NCBI RefSeq assembly: GCF_029543085.1
Contig: NZ_CP119967.1
Span: 894,501 to 958,500 of the forward strand
Direction: 5' to 3'
Length of the DNA stretch: 64,000 nucleotides
Origin: Pseudomonas sp. A34-9
GTDB taxonomy: Bacteria; Pseudomonadota; Gammaproteobacteria; Pseudomonadales; Pseudomonadaceae
Shown: positions 28,104 to 41,485 of the stretch, in pieces
Layout: every line of letters starts with the position of its first letter
Numbering within the stretch: position 1 is the stretch's first letter
Position numbers and translations under genes: made by a program
Notes under the pieces: generated by a model
What the model was told of the DNA's origin: nothing
Seen by the model: the letters and a program-made list of their open reading frames with translations, nothing else
Database searches by the model: none

Positions 28104-28200
28104 CGGTGGGCGACTTCCACTATCTTGGCTGGGACAACGTAAACGCCGATCATACCCGCATTAAGAGAAGCTGCGAAGCAGCATCGCGAGAAAGCTGACC

Positions 28201-28605
28201 ATGGTTGAAAATAGCGAACTACGCAAAGCCGGCCTTAAAGTGACCCTGCCACGGGTCAAGATCCTGCAAATGCTCGACTCCACCGAGCAGCGTCACATGA
28301 GCGCCGAGGACGTCTACAAGGCGTTGATGGAAGCTGGCGAGGACGTCGGTCTGGCCACGGTTTACCGTGTTCTGACCCAGTTCGAAGCGGCTGGCCTCGT
28401 GGTCCGTCACAACTTCGACGGCGGCCACGCGGTTTTTGAGTTGGCCGACAGTGGTCACCACGACCACATGGTTAACGTGGAAACCGGTGAGGTTGTCGAA
28501 TTCGTCAGCCCGGAAATCGAAAAGCTCCAGAAGGCAATTGCCGAAGAGCACGGTGTCGAGTTGGTGGATCACAACCTGGTGCTGTACATCCGCAAGAAAA
28601 AGTAA
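28201..28605 (+). CDS. fur: Ferric uptake regulator Fur
   Basis: This 134-aa iron-responsive repressor has an N-terminal winged helix (LPRVKILQMLDS, then HMSAEDVYKAL and DVGLATVYRVLTQFEAAGLV) and a dimerisation domain with metal ligands in RHNFDGGHAVFE and SGHHDHMV. Unusually, the translated protein has no cysteine: where E. coli Fur has a CxxC zinc site after HHDH, this one has VNVETGEVVEF. The Fe2+ regulatory site made of His and Glu is intact, so function is expected. A strong terminator follows. Confidence 0.97.
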   Translation: MVENSELRKAGLKVTLPRVKILQMLDSTEQRHMSAEDVYKALMEAGEDVGLATVYRVLTQFEAAGLVVRHNFDGGHAVFELADSGHHDHMVNVETGEVVEFVSPEIEKLQKAIAEEHGVELVDHNLVLYIRKKK

Positions 28606-28638
28606 GCATGTCGCGCGAATTTCACATTCGCGAAACGA

Positions 28639-28673
28639 ACGAAGGCGACCCAAGGGTCGCCTTCGTGCTTTCT
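28639..28673 (+). terminator. Terminator of fur
   Basis: ACGAAGGCGACC and GGTCGCCTTCGT form a 12-bp perfect stem around CAAG, followed by a T-rich stretch. It also separates fur from convergent recN. Confidence 0.85.
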
Positions 28674-28680
28674 GTCGTTG

Positions 28681-30354
28681 TTAAACCTTGGCGGTGACGA
28701 CCATTTTTTTCGCGTGGGCCAGGGATTCCTTGGTCAGGTCAATACCACCGAGCATGCGTGCCACTTCTTCTATACGGTCGCTCTTGCTCAGTTTGGAGAC
28801 CGCGGTGTGCGTGGCCTGTTCGCCGCGTACCTTGTGCACGAACAAATGCTGGTGACCCTGTGCTGCCACCTGCGGCAAGTGCGTCACGGTCAATACCTGG
28901 CCGCGATCGCCAAGACGGCGCAACAGTTGGCCGACAATTTCTGCGGTCGGGCCACCAATGCCTACGTCCACTTCGTCGAACACCAGTGTTGGAACGCGGG
29001 ACGTCTGTGCGGTGATGACCTGAATCGCCAGGCTGATACGTGAAAGCTCACCGCCGGAAGCGACTTTTGCCAGCGCCTTCAGCGGTTGGCCCGGATTGGC
29101 GCTGACCAGCAATTCGACCTGCTCCAGGCCGTTGGGCAGCAATTCGTCGCTGCTGTTGGCCTTCAATTCGATCGTGAATCGGCCACCCGGCATGCCCAGC
29201 CGCTGAATCTCCTGCTCCACCGCACTGGCGAGGCTGCCGGCAGCCTGATGACGCAAATCGCTCAGTTCCCGCGCTTTCTCTTGATAGTGACGGGCATACG
29301 AGGCCAGTTCTTCACCCAGACGTTCGATGGATTCGTCATTGGCATTGAGGGTTTCGATCTCATCCAGCAGTTTCTGCTGCATTTCACCGACTTCGGTGGG
29401 TTGAATCCGATGCTTGCGTGCCAGGGTGTAGATGGCGTCCAGACGCTCCTCGAGATATTGCAGACGGGCCGGATCGGCATCGAAGTTGTCGAGGAAACGA
29501 TTGAGTTCGCCTACGGCCTCTTCGACCTGGATCTGCGCGCTGGTCAGCAGGCTGCTGGCTTCGCCCAGTGCGCCGACGGAGTTATTCACGCTCGACAGGC
29601 GGTTGAGGCTGGCGGTCAGCGCGTTCAATACATTGCCGGAATCGCTTTCGCTGCATTGCTCGACCACTTGCCGGCAGATGCCCAGCAGGGTTTCGGCGTT
29701 GGTCAGGTTTTTGTGTTCCTGCTCCAGTTGCTCCAGCTCGTTATCACCGAGGCCGAGGTTTTCCAGCTCTTCGAGTTGATAGCTCAGCAATTGGTGGCGC
29801 GCGCGTTGTTCATCGCCGGAATTGGAGAGGCGCTCGAGTTCCTGGCGAGTCTGCCGCCAGCGCTGGGCGGCGAGCTGAACCTGGCGAGCCAGATCGGTAG
29901 CGCCGGCGTACTCGTCCAGCAGGCGACGATGGGTATCGGTTTTCAGCAGGGACTGGTGTTCATGCTGGCTGTGGATATCGATCAACAACTCGCCTAGCGA
30001 CTTGAGGTCACCGAGTGGGCAAGGGGTGCCGTTGATGTAGCCGCGCGAACGACCCTCGGATGTGATTACCCGGCGCAGGATGCACGGGCCATCAGTCTCA
30101 AGATCACGCTCGGCCAGCCATGCGCTGGCTTCAGGAATGTCAGCCAGATCGAAGGTCGCGAGAATATCGGCCTTGTCGGCGCCGGGACGAACCACGCCGC
30201 TGTCGGCGCGATCACCGAGCGTCAGCCCCAGCGCGTCGAGCATGATCGATTTGCCAGCGCCGGTTTCACCCGTGATCACGCTCATCCCGCGATCGAGTTC
30301 GAGATCGAGATGTTCAACGATGGCGTAGTTATGTACGGACAGGTGCACCAGCAT
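28681..30354 (-). CDS. recN: DNA repair protein RecN
   Basis: This 557-aa SMC-like ATPase helps repair double-strand breaks. Walker A is GETGAGKS (about residues 30-37); the middle is a long coiled coil (about 150-360); the C-terminal half carries ASGGELSRISLAIQ (ABC signature) and TLVFDEVDVGIGG (Walker B), then HLPQVAAQGHQH. I start at ATG 30354 (MLVHLSVHNYAIVEHLDLEL), giving the usual family length; the frame stays open 145 codons further upstream without resemblance to RecN. It is divergent from grpE. Confidence 0.96.
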   Translation of the reverse strand: MLVHLSVHNYAIVEHLDLELDRGMSVITGETGAGKSIMLDALGLTLGDRADSGVVRPGADKADILATFDLADIPEASAWLAERDLETDGPCILRRVITSEGRSRGYINGTPCPLGDLKSLGELLIDIHSQHEHQSLLKTDTHRRLLDEYAGATDLARQVQLAAQRWRQTRQELERLSNSGDEQRARHQLLSYQLEELENLGLGDNELEQLEQEHKNLTNAETLLGICRQVVEQCSESDSGNVLNALTASLNRLSSVNNSVGALGEASSLLTSAQIQVEEAVGELNRFLDNFDADPARLQYLEERLDAIYTLARKHRIQPTEVGEMQQKLLDEIETLNANDESIERLGEELASYARHYQEKARELSDLRHQAAGSLASAVEQEIQRLGMPGGRFTIELKANSSDELLPNGLEQVELLVSANPGQPLKALAKVASGGELSRISLAIQVITAQTSRVPTLVFDEVDVGIGGPTAEIVGQLLRRLGDRGQVLTVTHLPQVAAQGHQHLFVHKVRGEQATHTAVSKLSKSDRIEEVARMLGGIDLTKESLAHAKKMVVTAKV

Positions 30355-30513
30355 AAAGGCCGCTCCCAAGCTAAAGGTCTGGTTATTTATACAGTGTTTT
30401 GTTTCGCGCTGACAATGCCCTCCCTTAGCTCGATTTGCTTGAACCGCAAATCTGCTTAGCGCATCGAGGAATGAGGATTCGACACTTTTTTGTAGGGTTA
30501 ATGTTTGAAGGCC

Positions 30514-30541
30514 CTTGAAGCCTGATTTTGCGGCCCCATAT
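30514..30541 (+). promoter_or_regulatory. Sigma-32 (RpoH) heat-shock promoter of grpE-dnaK
   Basis: CTTGAA (30514-30519), a 14-base spacer and CCCCATAT (30534-30541) match the sigma-32 consensus almost perfectly, 54 bases before the grpE start. Confidence 0.92.
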
Positions 30542-30594
30542 ATCGGGGCAGAAGCGCGAGTCAGGCTCGCGGACGAAATTGAAAGGAGAATTCT

Positions 30595-31161
30595 ATGGCT
30601 GACGAACAGACAGTAGATACGCAAAACCCAGAAGCCAATCAGGCGCCCGAAGGTTCGGGTGATGACCTGGCGACCCGTGTACAAGTGCTCGAAGAGCAAT
30701 TGGCCGCCGCGCAGGATCAGTCTCTGCGTGTTGCTGCCGATCTGCAGAACGTCCGTCGCCGTGCCGAGCAGGACGTCGAGAAGGCGCACAAGTTTGCCCT
30801 GGAAAAATTTGCCGGCGACCTGTTACCGATCGTCGACAGCCTGGAACGCGGCCTCGAGCTGTCGAACCCGGACGACGAAAGCATCCGTCCGATGCGCGAA
30901 GGCATCGAGCTGACGCTGAAAATGTTCCACGACACCCTCAAGCGTTACCAGCTGGAAGCAATCGATCCGCATGGCGAACCGTTCAACGCCGTTCAGCATC
31001 AGGCGATGGCCATGCAGGAAAGCGCCGACGTAGAACCGAACAGCGTTCTGAAGGTGTTCCAGAAGGGCTACCAGCTCAACGGTCGCTTGTTGCGTCCGGC
31101 GATGGTTGTGGTCAGCAAGGCGCCGGCGCCAATTTCGCCTTCGATTGACGAGAAGGCTTGA
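30595..31161 (+). CDS. grpE: Nucleotide exchange factor GrpE
   Basis: This 188-aa co-chaperone releases ADP from DnaK. An acidic, disordered N-terminus is followed by a long coiled coil ([40 protein letters not shown]) and the C-terminal beta-wing with [13 protein letters not shown] and [27 protein letters not shown] lies seven bases before the ATG. It leads the grpE-dnaK-dnaJ heat-shock cluster behind a sigma-32 promoter. Confidence 0.97.
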   Translation: MADEQTVDTQNPEANQAPEGSGDDLATRVQVLEEQLAAAQDQSLRVAADLQNVRRRAEQDVEKAHKFALEKFAGDLLPIVDSLERGLELSNPDDESIRPMREGIELTLKMFHDTLKRYQLEAIDPHGEPFNAVQHQAMAMQESADVEPNSVLKVFQKGYQLNGRLLRPAMVVVSKAPAPISPSIDEKA

Positions 31162-31263
31162 AATTAGCCGCAAGGCCCCCATTTAGAAGTCAAGCGTTTA
31201 AGTGCTACCGCAGTCAGCCACCACTGCTGCGGCATCCAAATCCAAAGTTTCGGGAGAGTTAAC

Positions 31264-33180
31264 ATGGGCAAAATTATCGGTATCGACCTGGGGACTACCA
31301 ACTCCTGCGTCTCCGTGCTGGAAAACGGCAAAGCAAAAGTTATTGAAAACGCTGAAGGCGCGCGTACCACGCCGTCGATCATCGCTTACGCCAACGATGG
31401 CGAAATCCTGGTAGGTCAGTCGGCCAAGCGTCAGGCTGTGACCAACCCGCACAACACCCTGTACGCAGTAAAGCGTCTGATCGGTCGTCGTTTCGACGAA
31501 GAAGTTGTGCAGAAAGACATTCAGATGGTCCCTTACAAGATCGTCAAGGCTGACAACAACGACGCCTGGGTTGAAGTGAACGGCCAGAAAATGGCCCCGC
31601 CACAAATCTCGGCTGAAATTCTGAAGAAGATGAAGAAGACCGCCGAAGACTACCTCGGCGAGACCGTGACTGAAGCGGTGATCACCGTTCCGGCCTACTT
31701 CAACGACAGCCAGCGTCAGGCGACCAAAGACGCCGGCCGCATCGCCGGTCTGGACGTAAAACGTATCATCAACGAACCTACCGCAGCTGCACTGGCTTAC
31801 GGTATGGACAAGGCCAAGGGCGATCACACCGTGATCGTTTATGACCTGGGTGGCGGTACCTTCGACGTTTCCGTGATCGAGATTGCTGAAGTTGATGGCG
31901 AGCACCAGTTCGAAGTACTGGCCACCAACGGTGACACGTTCCTCGGCGGTGAAGACTTTGACATTCGTCTGATCGACTACCTCGTTGACGAATTCAAGAA
32001 AGAAAGCGGCATGAACCTCAAAGGTGATCCGCTGGCCATGCAGCGTCTGAAAGAAGCCGCTGAGAAAGCCAAGATCGAGCTGTCTTCCGCTCAGTCGACC
32101 GACGTCAACCTGCCGTACATCACTGCAGACGCGACCGGTCCTAAGCACCTGAACGTGAAAATCTCGCGTGCCAAGCTCGAAGCACTGGTTGAAGACCTGG
32201 TTCAGCGCACCATCGAGCCTTGCCGTATCGCCATGAAAGACGCAGGTCTGGACGTTGGCGCGATCAACGACGTGATCCTGGTCGGTGGTCAGACCCGTAT
32301 GCCGTTGGTGCAGAAGCTGGTAACCGATTTCTTCGGTAAAGAAGCTCGCAAAGACGTTAACCCGGACGAAGCCGTTGCCATGGGTGCCGCGATTCAGGGC
32401 GCTGTTCTGGCCGGTGACGTGAAAGACGTTCTGCTGCTCGACGTCAGCCCGCTGACCCTGGGTATCGAAACCATGGGTGGCGTGATGACCGCGCTGATCG
32501 AGAAAAACACCACGATTCCTACCAAGAAATCGCAAGTGTTCTCGACTGCCGACGACAACCAGGGCGCTGTGACCATTCACGTGCTGCAGGGCGAGCGTAA
32601 GCAAGCCACTCAGAACAAGTCCCTGGGCAAGTTCGACCTGGCCGACATTCCACCTGCTCCACGTGGCGTGCCGCAGATCGAAGTAACCTTCGACATCGAC
32701 GCTAACGGCATCCTGCACGTTGGTGCGAAAGACAAGGCGACCGGCAAGACCCAGTCGATCGTGATCAAGGCCAACTCCGGTCTGTCCGACGAAGAAATCG
32801 AGCGCATGGTGCGTGACGCCGAAGCCAACGCTGAGGAAGACCGCAAGTTCGAAGAGCTGGCCGCTGCCCGTAACCAGGGTGATGCACTGGTTCACTCGAC
32901 TCGCAAGATGATTGCTGACGCGGGCGACAAGGTTACCGCTGAAGAGAAGACTGCGATCGAAGCGGCTGTGGTTGCTCTGGAAGCTGCCGTCAAAGGCGAC
33001 GACAAGGCTGCCATCGAAGCCAAGGTCGAGGAGCTGTCGAAAGTCTCCGCTCCGGTTGCTCAGAAGATGTACGCCGAACAGGCTCAGCCTGCTGAAGGCG
33101 CGGCACCGCACGACGAGAAAGCTGAAAAGGCTGACGATGTTGTCGATGCCGAGTTCGAAGAAGTCAAAGACCACAAGTAA
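31264..33180 (+). CDS. dnaK: Hsp70 chaperone DnaK
   Basis: This 638-aa ATP-driven chaperone opens [20 protein letters not shown], the phosphate-1 loop. The nucleotide domain also shows [13 protein letters not shown] and LVGGQTRMP; the substrate domain begins near [14 protein letters not shown], and the C-terminus is the conserved EFEEVKDHK tail (EEVKD motif). Codon usage is highly biased to preferred codons, as expected for an abundant protein. The Shine-Dalgarno GGGAG lies eight bases upstream. It is followed by dnaJ after 297 bases holding two palindromes. Confidence 0.98.
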   Translation: MGKIIGIDLGTTNSCVSVLENGKAKVIENAEGARTTPSIIAYANDGEILVGQSAKRQAVTNPHNTLYAVKRLIGRRFDEEVVQKDIQMVPYKIVKADNNDAWVEVNGQKMAPPQISAEILKKMKKTAEDYLGETVTEAVITVPAYFNDSQRQATKDAGRIAGLDVKRIINEPTAAALAYGMDKAKGDHTVIVYDLGGGTFDVSVIEIAEVDGEHQFEVLATNGDTFLGGEDFDIRLIDYLVDEFKKESGMNLKGDPLAMQRLKEAAEKAKIELSSAQSTDVNLPYITADATGPKHLNVKISRAKLEALVEDLVQRTIEPCRIAMKDAGLDVGAINDVILVGGQTRMPLVQKLVTDFFGKEARKDVNPDEAVAMGAAIQGAVLAGDVKDVLLLDVSPLTLGIETMGGVMTALIEKNTTIPTKKSQVFSTADDNQGAVTIHVLQGERKQATQNKSLGKFDLADIPPAPRGVPQIEVTFDIDANGILHVGAKDKATGKTQSIVIKANSGLSDEEIERMVRDAEANAEEDRKFEELAAARNQGDALVHSTRKMIADAGDKVTAEEKTAIEAAVVALEAAVKGDDKAAIEAKVEELSKVSAPVAQKMYAEQAQPAEGAAPHDEKAEKADDVVDAEFEEVKDHK

Positions 33181-33199
33181 GTTGTTGGTCGGCCGGTTG

Positions 33200-33254
33200 A
33201 CTGCCTTCAGGCAGTGACTGGTAGGATGTCGCCGCGCGGGAGCTAGCTCCCGCG
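33200..33254. promoter_or_regulatory. Two hairpins between dnaK and dnaJ
   Basis: ACTGCC-TTCA-GGCAGT (33200-33215) and a perfect 20-bp palindrome CGCGGGAGCTAGCTCCCGCG (33235-33254) lie just past the dnaK stop. Neither has a clean U-run. They may reduce read-through into dnaJ or protect the dnaK mRNA 3' end. Confidence 0.5.
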
Positions 33255-33477
33255 TTGGCGTATCTGGAATACGCGAATTTTTACAGCATGCGACAAGCCT
33301 TGCGTGTTGGCGGTATGGCCGGGAATGCTCCTGCTTTTCGTGCCGAAAGTACCGCAAGAAACAAAGACCAGGATCGTTGAATTGACGTGAGTTGGGTCCG
33401 GGCCTGTATTGGGGCTCAGCGAGTTTGGCGATCCTCAGGAGGGGTTTGTCGAACGTCCTCAAGAGTGCGGAAAACTT

Positions 33478-34602
33478 ATGGCAAAGCGTGACTATTACGA
33501 AGTGTTGGGTGTTGAGCGCGGCTCAAGCGAGGCGGACCTGAAGAAGGCCTACCGTCGTCTGGCAATGAAGCACCACCCGGACCGTAATCCCGATGACAAA
33601 GCATCGGAAGAACTGTTCAAAGAGGCCAACGAGGCCTATGAAGTGCTGTCCGACTCGAGCAAGCGTGCGGCCTACGACCAGTATGGTCATGCCGGCGTTG
33701 ACCCGAGCATGGGTGGCGGTGGCGCCGGTTTCGGTGGTCAGAACTTCTCGGACATCTTTGGTGATGTCTTCAGTGATTTCTTCGGCGGCGGACGCGGCGG
33801 TTCCCGTGGCGGCGCTCAGCGTGGCAGCGACTTGCGCTACACCCTGGAGCTGAACCTGGAAGAAGCGGTGCGCGGCACGACCGTGAATATCCGTGTTCCG
33901 ACATTGGTCAACTGCAAACCTTGCGATGGCTCGGGCGCGAAGAAAGGCTCGTCGCCATCGACGTGCCCGACCTGCGGCGGCATCGGCCAGGTGCGCATGC
34001 AGCAAGGCTTCTTCTCGGTGCAGCAAACCTGCCCGCGCTGCCATGGCCAAGGCAAGATCATTTCCGACCCGTGCGATTCCTGCCACGGTGACGGTCGTGT
34101 CGAAGAGTACAAAACCCTCTCGGTCAAAGTGCCGGCCGGCGTTGATACCGGTGACCGCATTCGTCTGTCCGGCGAAGGCGAGGCGGGTACGCAGGGCGGT
34201 CCGACTGGCGATCTGTACGTGGTCATCAATGTCCGCGAGCACGACATCTTCCAGCGCGATGGCAAACATCTGTTCTGCGAAGTGCCGATCAGCTTCGTCG
34301 ATGCGGCATTGGGCGGCGAGCTGGAAATTCCGACCCTCGACGGTCGCGTCAAACTGAAAATCCCTGAAGGCACCCAGACCGGCAAGCAGTTCCGTGTGCG
34401 CGGCAAAGGTGTGGCGCCGGTGCGTGGCGGTGGTGCGGGCGATCTGATGTGCCGCGTTGCGGTGGAGACGCCGGTCAATCTGAACCGTCGTCAGCGCGAA
34501 CTGCTGGAAGAGTTCCGCAGTTCGCTGGCCGACGACAACAGTCATTCGCCGAAAACCACCGGTTGGTTCGACGGTGTGAAGCGCTTCTTCGGCGATCTGT
34601 AA
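33478..34602 (+). CDS. dnaJ: Hsp40 co-chaperone DnaJ
   Basis: This 374-aa protein delivers substrates to DnaK and triggers its ATPase. It has a J domain with HPD (about residues 33-35), a Gly/Phe-rich linker (about 75-110), and four CxxCxGxG zinc repeats ([32 protein letters not shown]). The two beta-sandwich client-binding domains follow. ATG 33478 gives [15 protein letters not shown]; upstream in-frame codons to 33409 are not DnaJ-like. It is followed nine bases later by dapB. Confidence 0.97.
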   Translation: MAKRDYYEVLGVERGSSEADLKKAYRRLAMKHHPDRNPDDKASEELFKEANEAYEVLSDSSKRAAYDQYGHAGVDPSMGGGGAGFGGQNFSDIFGDVFSDFFGGGRGGSRGGAQRGSDLRYTLELNLEEAVRGTTVNIRVPTLVNCKPCDGSGAKKGSSPSTCPTCGGIGQVRMQQGFFSVQQTCPRCHGQGKIISDPCDSCHGDGRVEEYKTLSVKVPAGVDTGDRIRLSGEGEAGTQGGPTGDLYVVINVREHDIFQRDGKHLFCEVPISFVDAALGGELEIPTLDGRVKLKIPEGTQTGKQFRVRGKGVAPVRGGGAGDLMCRVAVETPVNLNRRQRELLEEFRSSLADDNSHSPKTTGWFDGVKRFFGDL

Positions 34603-35418
<816 letters not shown>

Positions 35419-35431
35419 TTTATTGCTGAAT

Positions 35432-35464
35432 CCGGCGCAAACGCCCTGTTTGCGCTGGTTTTTC
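35432..35464 (+). terminator. Terminator of dapB
   Basis: CCGGCGCAAAC (35432-35442) pairs with GTTTGCGCTGG (35448-35458), with one wobble, followed by T5. Confidence 0.85.
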
Positions 35465-35592
35465 TCCGCTTGGCGACGGCCTGTCGCATTCTCCGGCCTT
35501 TTAGGCTCTTTAGCGGTGGACCAAAAAAGCCTTTTTCTGTAAGCTACAGCTTTAGTGTGTCCACTAAAAGCGCGCAGAATAATTCAGTGAAG

Positions 35593-35630
35593 AAGCGGGG
35601 TGACGTGTCCATACGTCACTCCGCTTTTTT
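35593..35630 (+). promoter_or_regulatory. Attenuator-like terminator hairpin upstream of carA
   Basis: AAGCGGGGTGACGT (35593-35606) pairs with ACGTCACTCCGCTT (35613-35626) around GTCCAT, followed by T6. It is a full intrinsic terminator lying 46 bases before the carA start, although dapB already has its own. A CTGTA-GC-TACAG mini-palindrome (35537-35548) lies before it. I infer premature termination controlling carA. Confidence 0.6.
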
Positions 35631-35675
35631 ACAACCTGCGATCGCCCTTTCATGCGTTATTTACGGGAGGTCTTC

Positions 35676-36812
35676 TTGACTAAGCCAGCCATACTTGCCC
35701 TTGCTGATGGCAGCATTTTTCGCGGCGAAGCCATTGGTGCCGACGGTCAAACCGTTGGTGAGGTGGTGTTCAACACCGCAATGACCGGCTATCAGGAAAT
35801 CCTTACCGATCCTTCCTACGCCCAACAGATCGTTACCCTGACTTACCCGCACATCGGCAACACCGGCACCACGCCGGAAGATGCCGAGTCCGATCGCGTC
35901 TGGTCCGCTGGCCTGGTCATCCGTGACCTGCCGCTGGTAGCGAGCAACTGGCGTAACACGATGTCCCTGTCCGACTACCTGAAAGCCAACAACGTTGTGG
36001 CAATCGCCGGTATCGACACCCGCCGCCTGACCCGCATCCTGCGTGAAAAAGGCGCTCAGAACGGCTGCATCATGGCCGGCGACAATATCTCCGAAGAAGC
36101 GGCAATCGCCGCTGCGCAAGGCTTCCCGGGTCTGAAGGGCATGGATCTGGCGAAAGTCGTCAGCACCAAGACTCAATACGAATGGCGCTCGACTGTCTGG
36201 GATCTGAAGACCGACAGCCACGCGACCATCGACGCTTCCGAGCTGCCTTACCACGTGGTTGCCTACGACTACGGCGTCAAGGTCAACATCCTGCGCATGC
36301 TGGTCGAGCGCGGCTGCCGCGTCACCGTGGTGCCGGCTCAGACCCCGGCCGCTGATGTGCTGGCGCTGAAGCCGGATGGCGTGTTCCTGTCCAACGGCCC
36401 TGGTGATCCGGAGCCATGCGACTACGCGATCAAGGCGATCAAGGAAGTGCTGGAAACCGAAATTCCGGTATTCGGCATCTGCCTCGGTCACCAACTGCTG
36501 GCTCTGGCCTCTGGCGCCAAGACCCTGAAAATGGGCCATGGCCACCACGGTGCCAACCACCCGGTGCAGGATCTGGACACTGGCGTCGTGATGATCACCA
36601 GCCAGAACCACGGTTTCGCGGTCGACGAAGAAACCCTGCCAGCCAACGTGCGTGCGATTCACAAATCGCTGTTCGACGGCACCCTGCAAGGCATCGAGCG
36701 TACCGACAAGAGCGCGTTCAGCTTCCAGGGTCACCCTGAAGCGAGCCCGGGCCCGAACGATGTTGCGCCACTGTTCGACCGCTTCATCAACGAGATGGCC
36801 AAGCGACGCTAA
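35676..36812 (+). CDS. carA: Carbamoyl-phosphate synthase small subunit (glutaminase)
   Basis: This 378-aa subunit hydrolyses glutamine and passes ammonia to CarB for arginine and pyrimidine synthesis. The N-terminal half is the CarA-specific domain; the class-I amidotransferase domain carries the nucleophile in [13 protein letters not shown] and the His-Glu pair in [11 protein letters not shown]. The start is the TTG at 35676 ([12 protein letters not shown]): GGGAGG lies six bases upstream and the length becomes the usual one. An ATG at 35652 would add eight unrelated residues. An attenuator-like hairpin precedes the gene. Confidence 0.97.
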   Translation: MTKPAILALADGSIFRGEAIGADGQTVGEVVFNTAMTGYQEILTDPSYAQQIVTLTYPHIGNTGTTPEDAESDRVWSAGLVIRDLPLVASNWRNTMSLSDYLKANNVVAIAGIDTRRLTRILREKGAQNGCIMAGDNISEEAAIAAAQGFPGLKGMDLAKVVSTKTQYEWRSTVWDLKTDSHATIDASELPYHVVAYDYGVKVNILRMLVERGCRVTVVPAQTPAADVLALKPDGVFLSNGPGDPEPCDYAIKAIKEVLETEIPVFGICLGHQLLALASGAKTLKMGHGHHGANHPVQDLDTGVVMITSQNHGFAVDEETLPANVRAIHKSLFDGTLQGIERTDKSAFSFQGHPEASPGPNDVAPLFDRFINEMAKRR

Positions 36813-36938
36813 GCGTTCGCCTTGAGACTGTAGAGAGAAGCCCCTCGAGGGCGGCCCCGACACCGGCGGCCCCTTCGAGACTTCAGAAATCGATCAAGAC
36901 GGCTTGCCGACTGACCTGCGGATTTGAGTGACAAACCC

Positions 36939-40156
<3,218 letters not shown>

Positions 40157-40160
<4 letters not shown>

Positions 40161-40633
40161 TCAAATACCCAATGACCGTCCAGGGCGCTAAAGCCCTGGA
40201 AGAAGAACACGCTCACCTGACCAAGGTCGTCCGTCCGAAGCTCAGCCAGGACATCGGTACGGCCCGCGAGTTGGGTGACTTGAAAGAAAACGCGGAATAC
40301 CATGCCGCCCGCGAACAGCAGGGCATGGTCGAGGCGCGGATTCGTGACATCGAAGGCCGGATTCAGAATCAGGTCATCATCGATGTCACTACCATCCCGC
40401 ATACCGGCAAAGTGATTTTCGGTACCACCGTCGAAATCGCCAACGTCGAGACTGACGAAAGCGTCACTTACCACATCGTGGGTGAGGATGAGGCTGACTT
40501 CAAACTCGGCAAGATTTCGGTCGGCTCGCCTTTGGCCCGAGCCCTGATCGGCAAGGAAGAAGGCGATGTGGTCGCCGTAAAAACGCCAAGCGGCGTGATC
40601 GAGTACGAGATTGTCGAAGTCCGTCACATCTGA
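40157..40633 (+). CDS. greA: Transcription elongation factor GreA
   Basis: This 158-aa factor rescues backtracked RNA polymerase. The N-terminal coiled coil has the acidic tip [20 protein letters not shown] whose Asp/Glu enter the polymerase active site. The C-terminal FKBP-like domain ends [13 protein letters not shown]. The ATG overlaps the carB stop (ATGA), so translation is coupled. Confidence 0.97.
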
Positions 40634-40638
40634 AAAAG

Positions 40639-40661
40639 GGCGCCCGCTGCATGCGGGCGCC
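40639..40661 (+). terminator. Hairpin after greA, abutting the next start codon
   Basis: GGCGCCCGC (40639-40647) and GCGGGCGCC (40653-40661) pair around TGCAT. No U-run follows; the next base is the A of the ATG at 40662. Confidence 0.6.
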
Positions 40662-41066
40662 ATGCTTTGGCAGCTGACTCAGATGCTTTGGGTCGGCGGT
40701 CTATGGCTGATTCATCTCGGTTTGCAGCCGGCGCTGGGCCAGATTGGCCTGGCGCCGTTGCTGATCGATGAAGTGGCCAGCGCGTTTGAAGTGCTGGTGG
40801 TGGGGTTTTCTGCCGCATGCGTTATTTTTCAGGCTTTGGTGCTGGTACAGGCCGAGGGCCTTGCCAGTCTATGGCGAGATTTTCGCGGGCAGGTTCTGTT
40901 GATGGCGATGTACGCGTGTGCAATGTTTGTCGCAGTGCGTGTCGGCTGGCCGGATGCGCAGCGCTGGCAGGTATTCAGTTATCTGGTGCTGGGGTTTTCC
41001 GGGCTGGTGCTGGTGATGCAGCCTGTGCCGGGATGGAGTGGCAGGGTGCGCCAGGCACACCCTTGA
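40662..41066 (+). CDS. DUF4149 domain membrane protein
   Basis: This 134-aa protein has four hydrophobic segments (about residues 5-22, 43-62, 78-96, 105-122). The N-terminal LWVGGLWLIHLGLQPAL resembles the haem/copper-handling membrane proteins grouped as DUF4149, but no metal ligands are certain. It always follows greA in Pseudomonas as far as I recall. The start is odd: a strong hairpin ends directly before ATG 40662 and no Shine-Dalgarno is visible; the next Met (40683) is an alternative that keeps all membrane helices. Function unknown. Confidence 0.75.
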   Translation: MLWQLTQMLWVGGLWLIHLGLQPALGQIGLAPLLIDEVASAFEVLVVGFSAACVIFQALVLVQAEGLASLWRDFRGQVLLMAMYACAMFVAVRVGWPDAQRWQVFSYLVLGFSGLVLVMQPVPGWSGRVRQAHP

Positions 41067-41075
41067 CCCTTTTCA

Positions 41076-41384
41076 TCACTTGAAGCGATGAACGTTCGAC
41101 AGCTGCTTGTTGACGCTGAAGTTCTTGCGGTAAATCAGTGCCATCTTGCCGATGACCTGCACCAGGTCCGCTTTGCCAACCTTGCACAGCTCTGCGATGT
41201 GCGCCAGGCGCGATTCGCGATCGAGGATGTTGAGCTTGATCTTGATCAGCTCGTGATCCGCCAGGGCGCGTTCAAGTTCGGCTAAAACACCCTCAGTCAA
41301 ACCGTTGTCAGCCACCGTCAAAACGGGTTTCAGGTGGTGGCCAATGGATTTGTACTGTTTCTTCTGCTCTGGAGTGAGCGGCAT
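41076..41384 (-). CDS. yhbY: Ribosome assembly RNA-binding protein YhbY
   Basis: This 102-aa protein is a single CRM (CRS1/YhbY) domain that binds pre-50S ribosomal RNA. It starts PLTPEQKKQYKSIGHHLKPV and contains the conserved loop-and-helix LNILDRESRLAHIAELC with VQVIGKMALIYRKN. It is convergent with the DUF4149 gene and divergent from rlmE, the standard yhbY/rlmE pairing. Confidence 0.95.
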   Translation of the reverse strand: MPLTPEQKKQYKSIGHHLKPVLTVADNGLTEGVLAELERALADHELIKIKLNILDRESRLAHIAELCKVGKADLVQVIGKMALIYRKNFSVNKQLSNVHRFK

Positions 41385-41485
41385 AATCTGACCCTTTCGT
41401 CTGGATTCTGTAAAATGGCGGCCATTTTACCCGAGGGCTCGTGGATCCGCCCAATTAATCACGACCCTAATCATCGAGGTGCCCA

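Noticed and set aside
31198..33462. 754-codon open frame antisense to dnaK
   Set aside because: Codon-bias shadow of dnaK: the product is low-complexity in His, Val and Gly with no family resemblance, and dnaK is certain.
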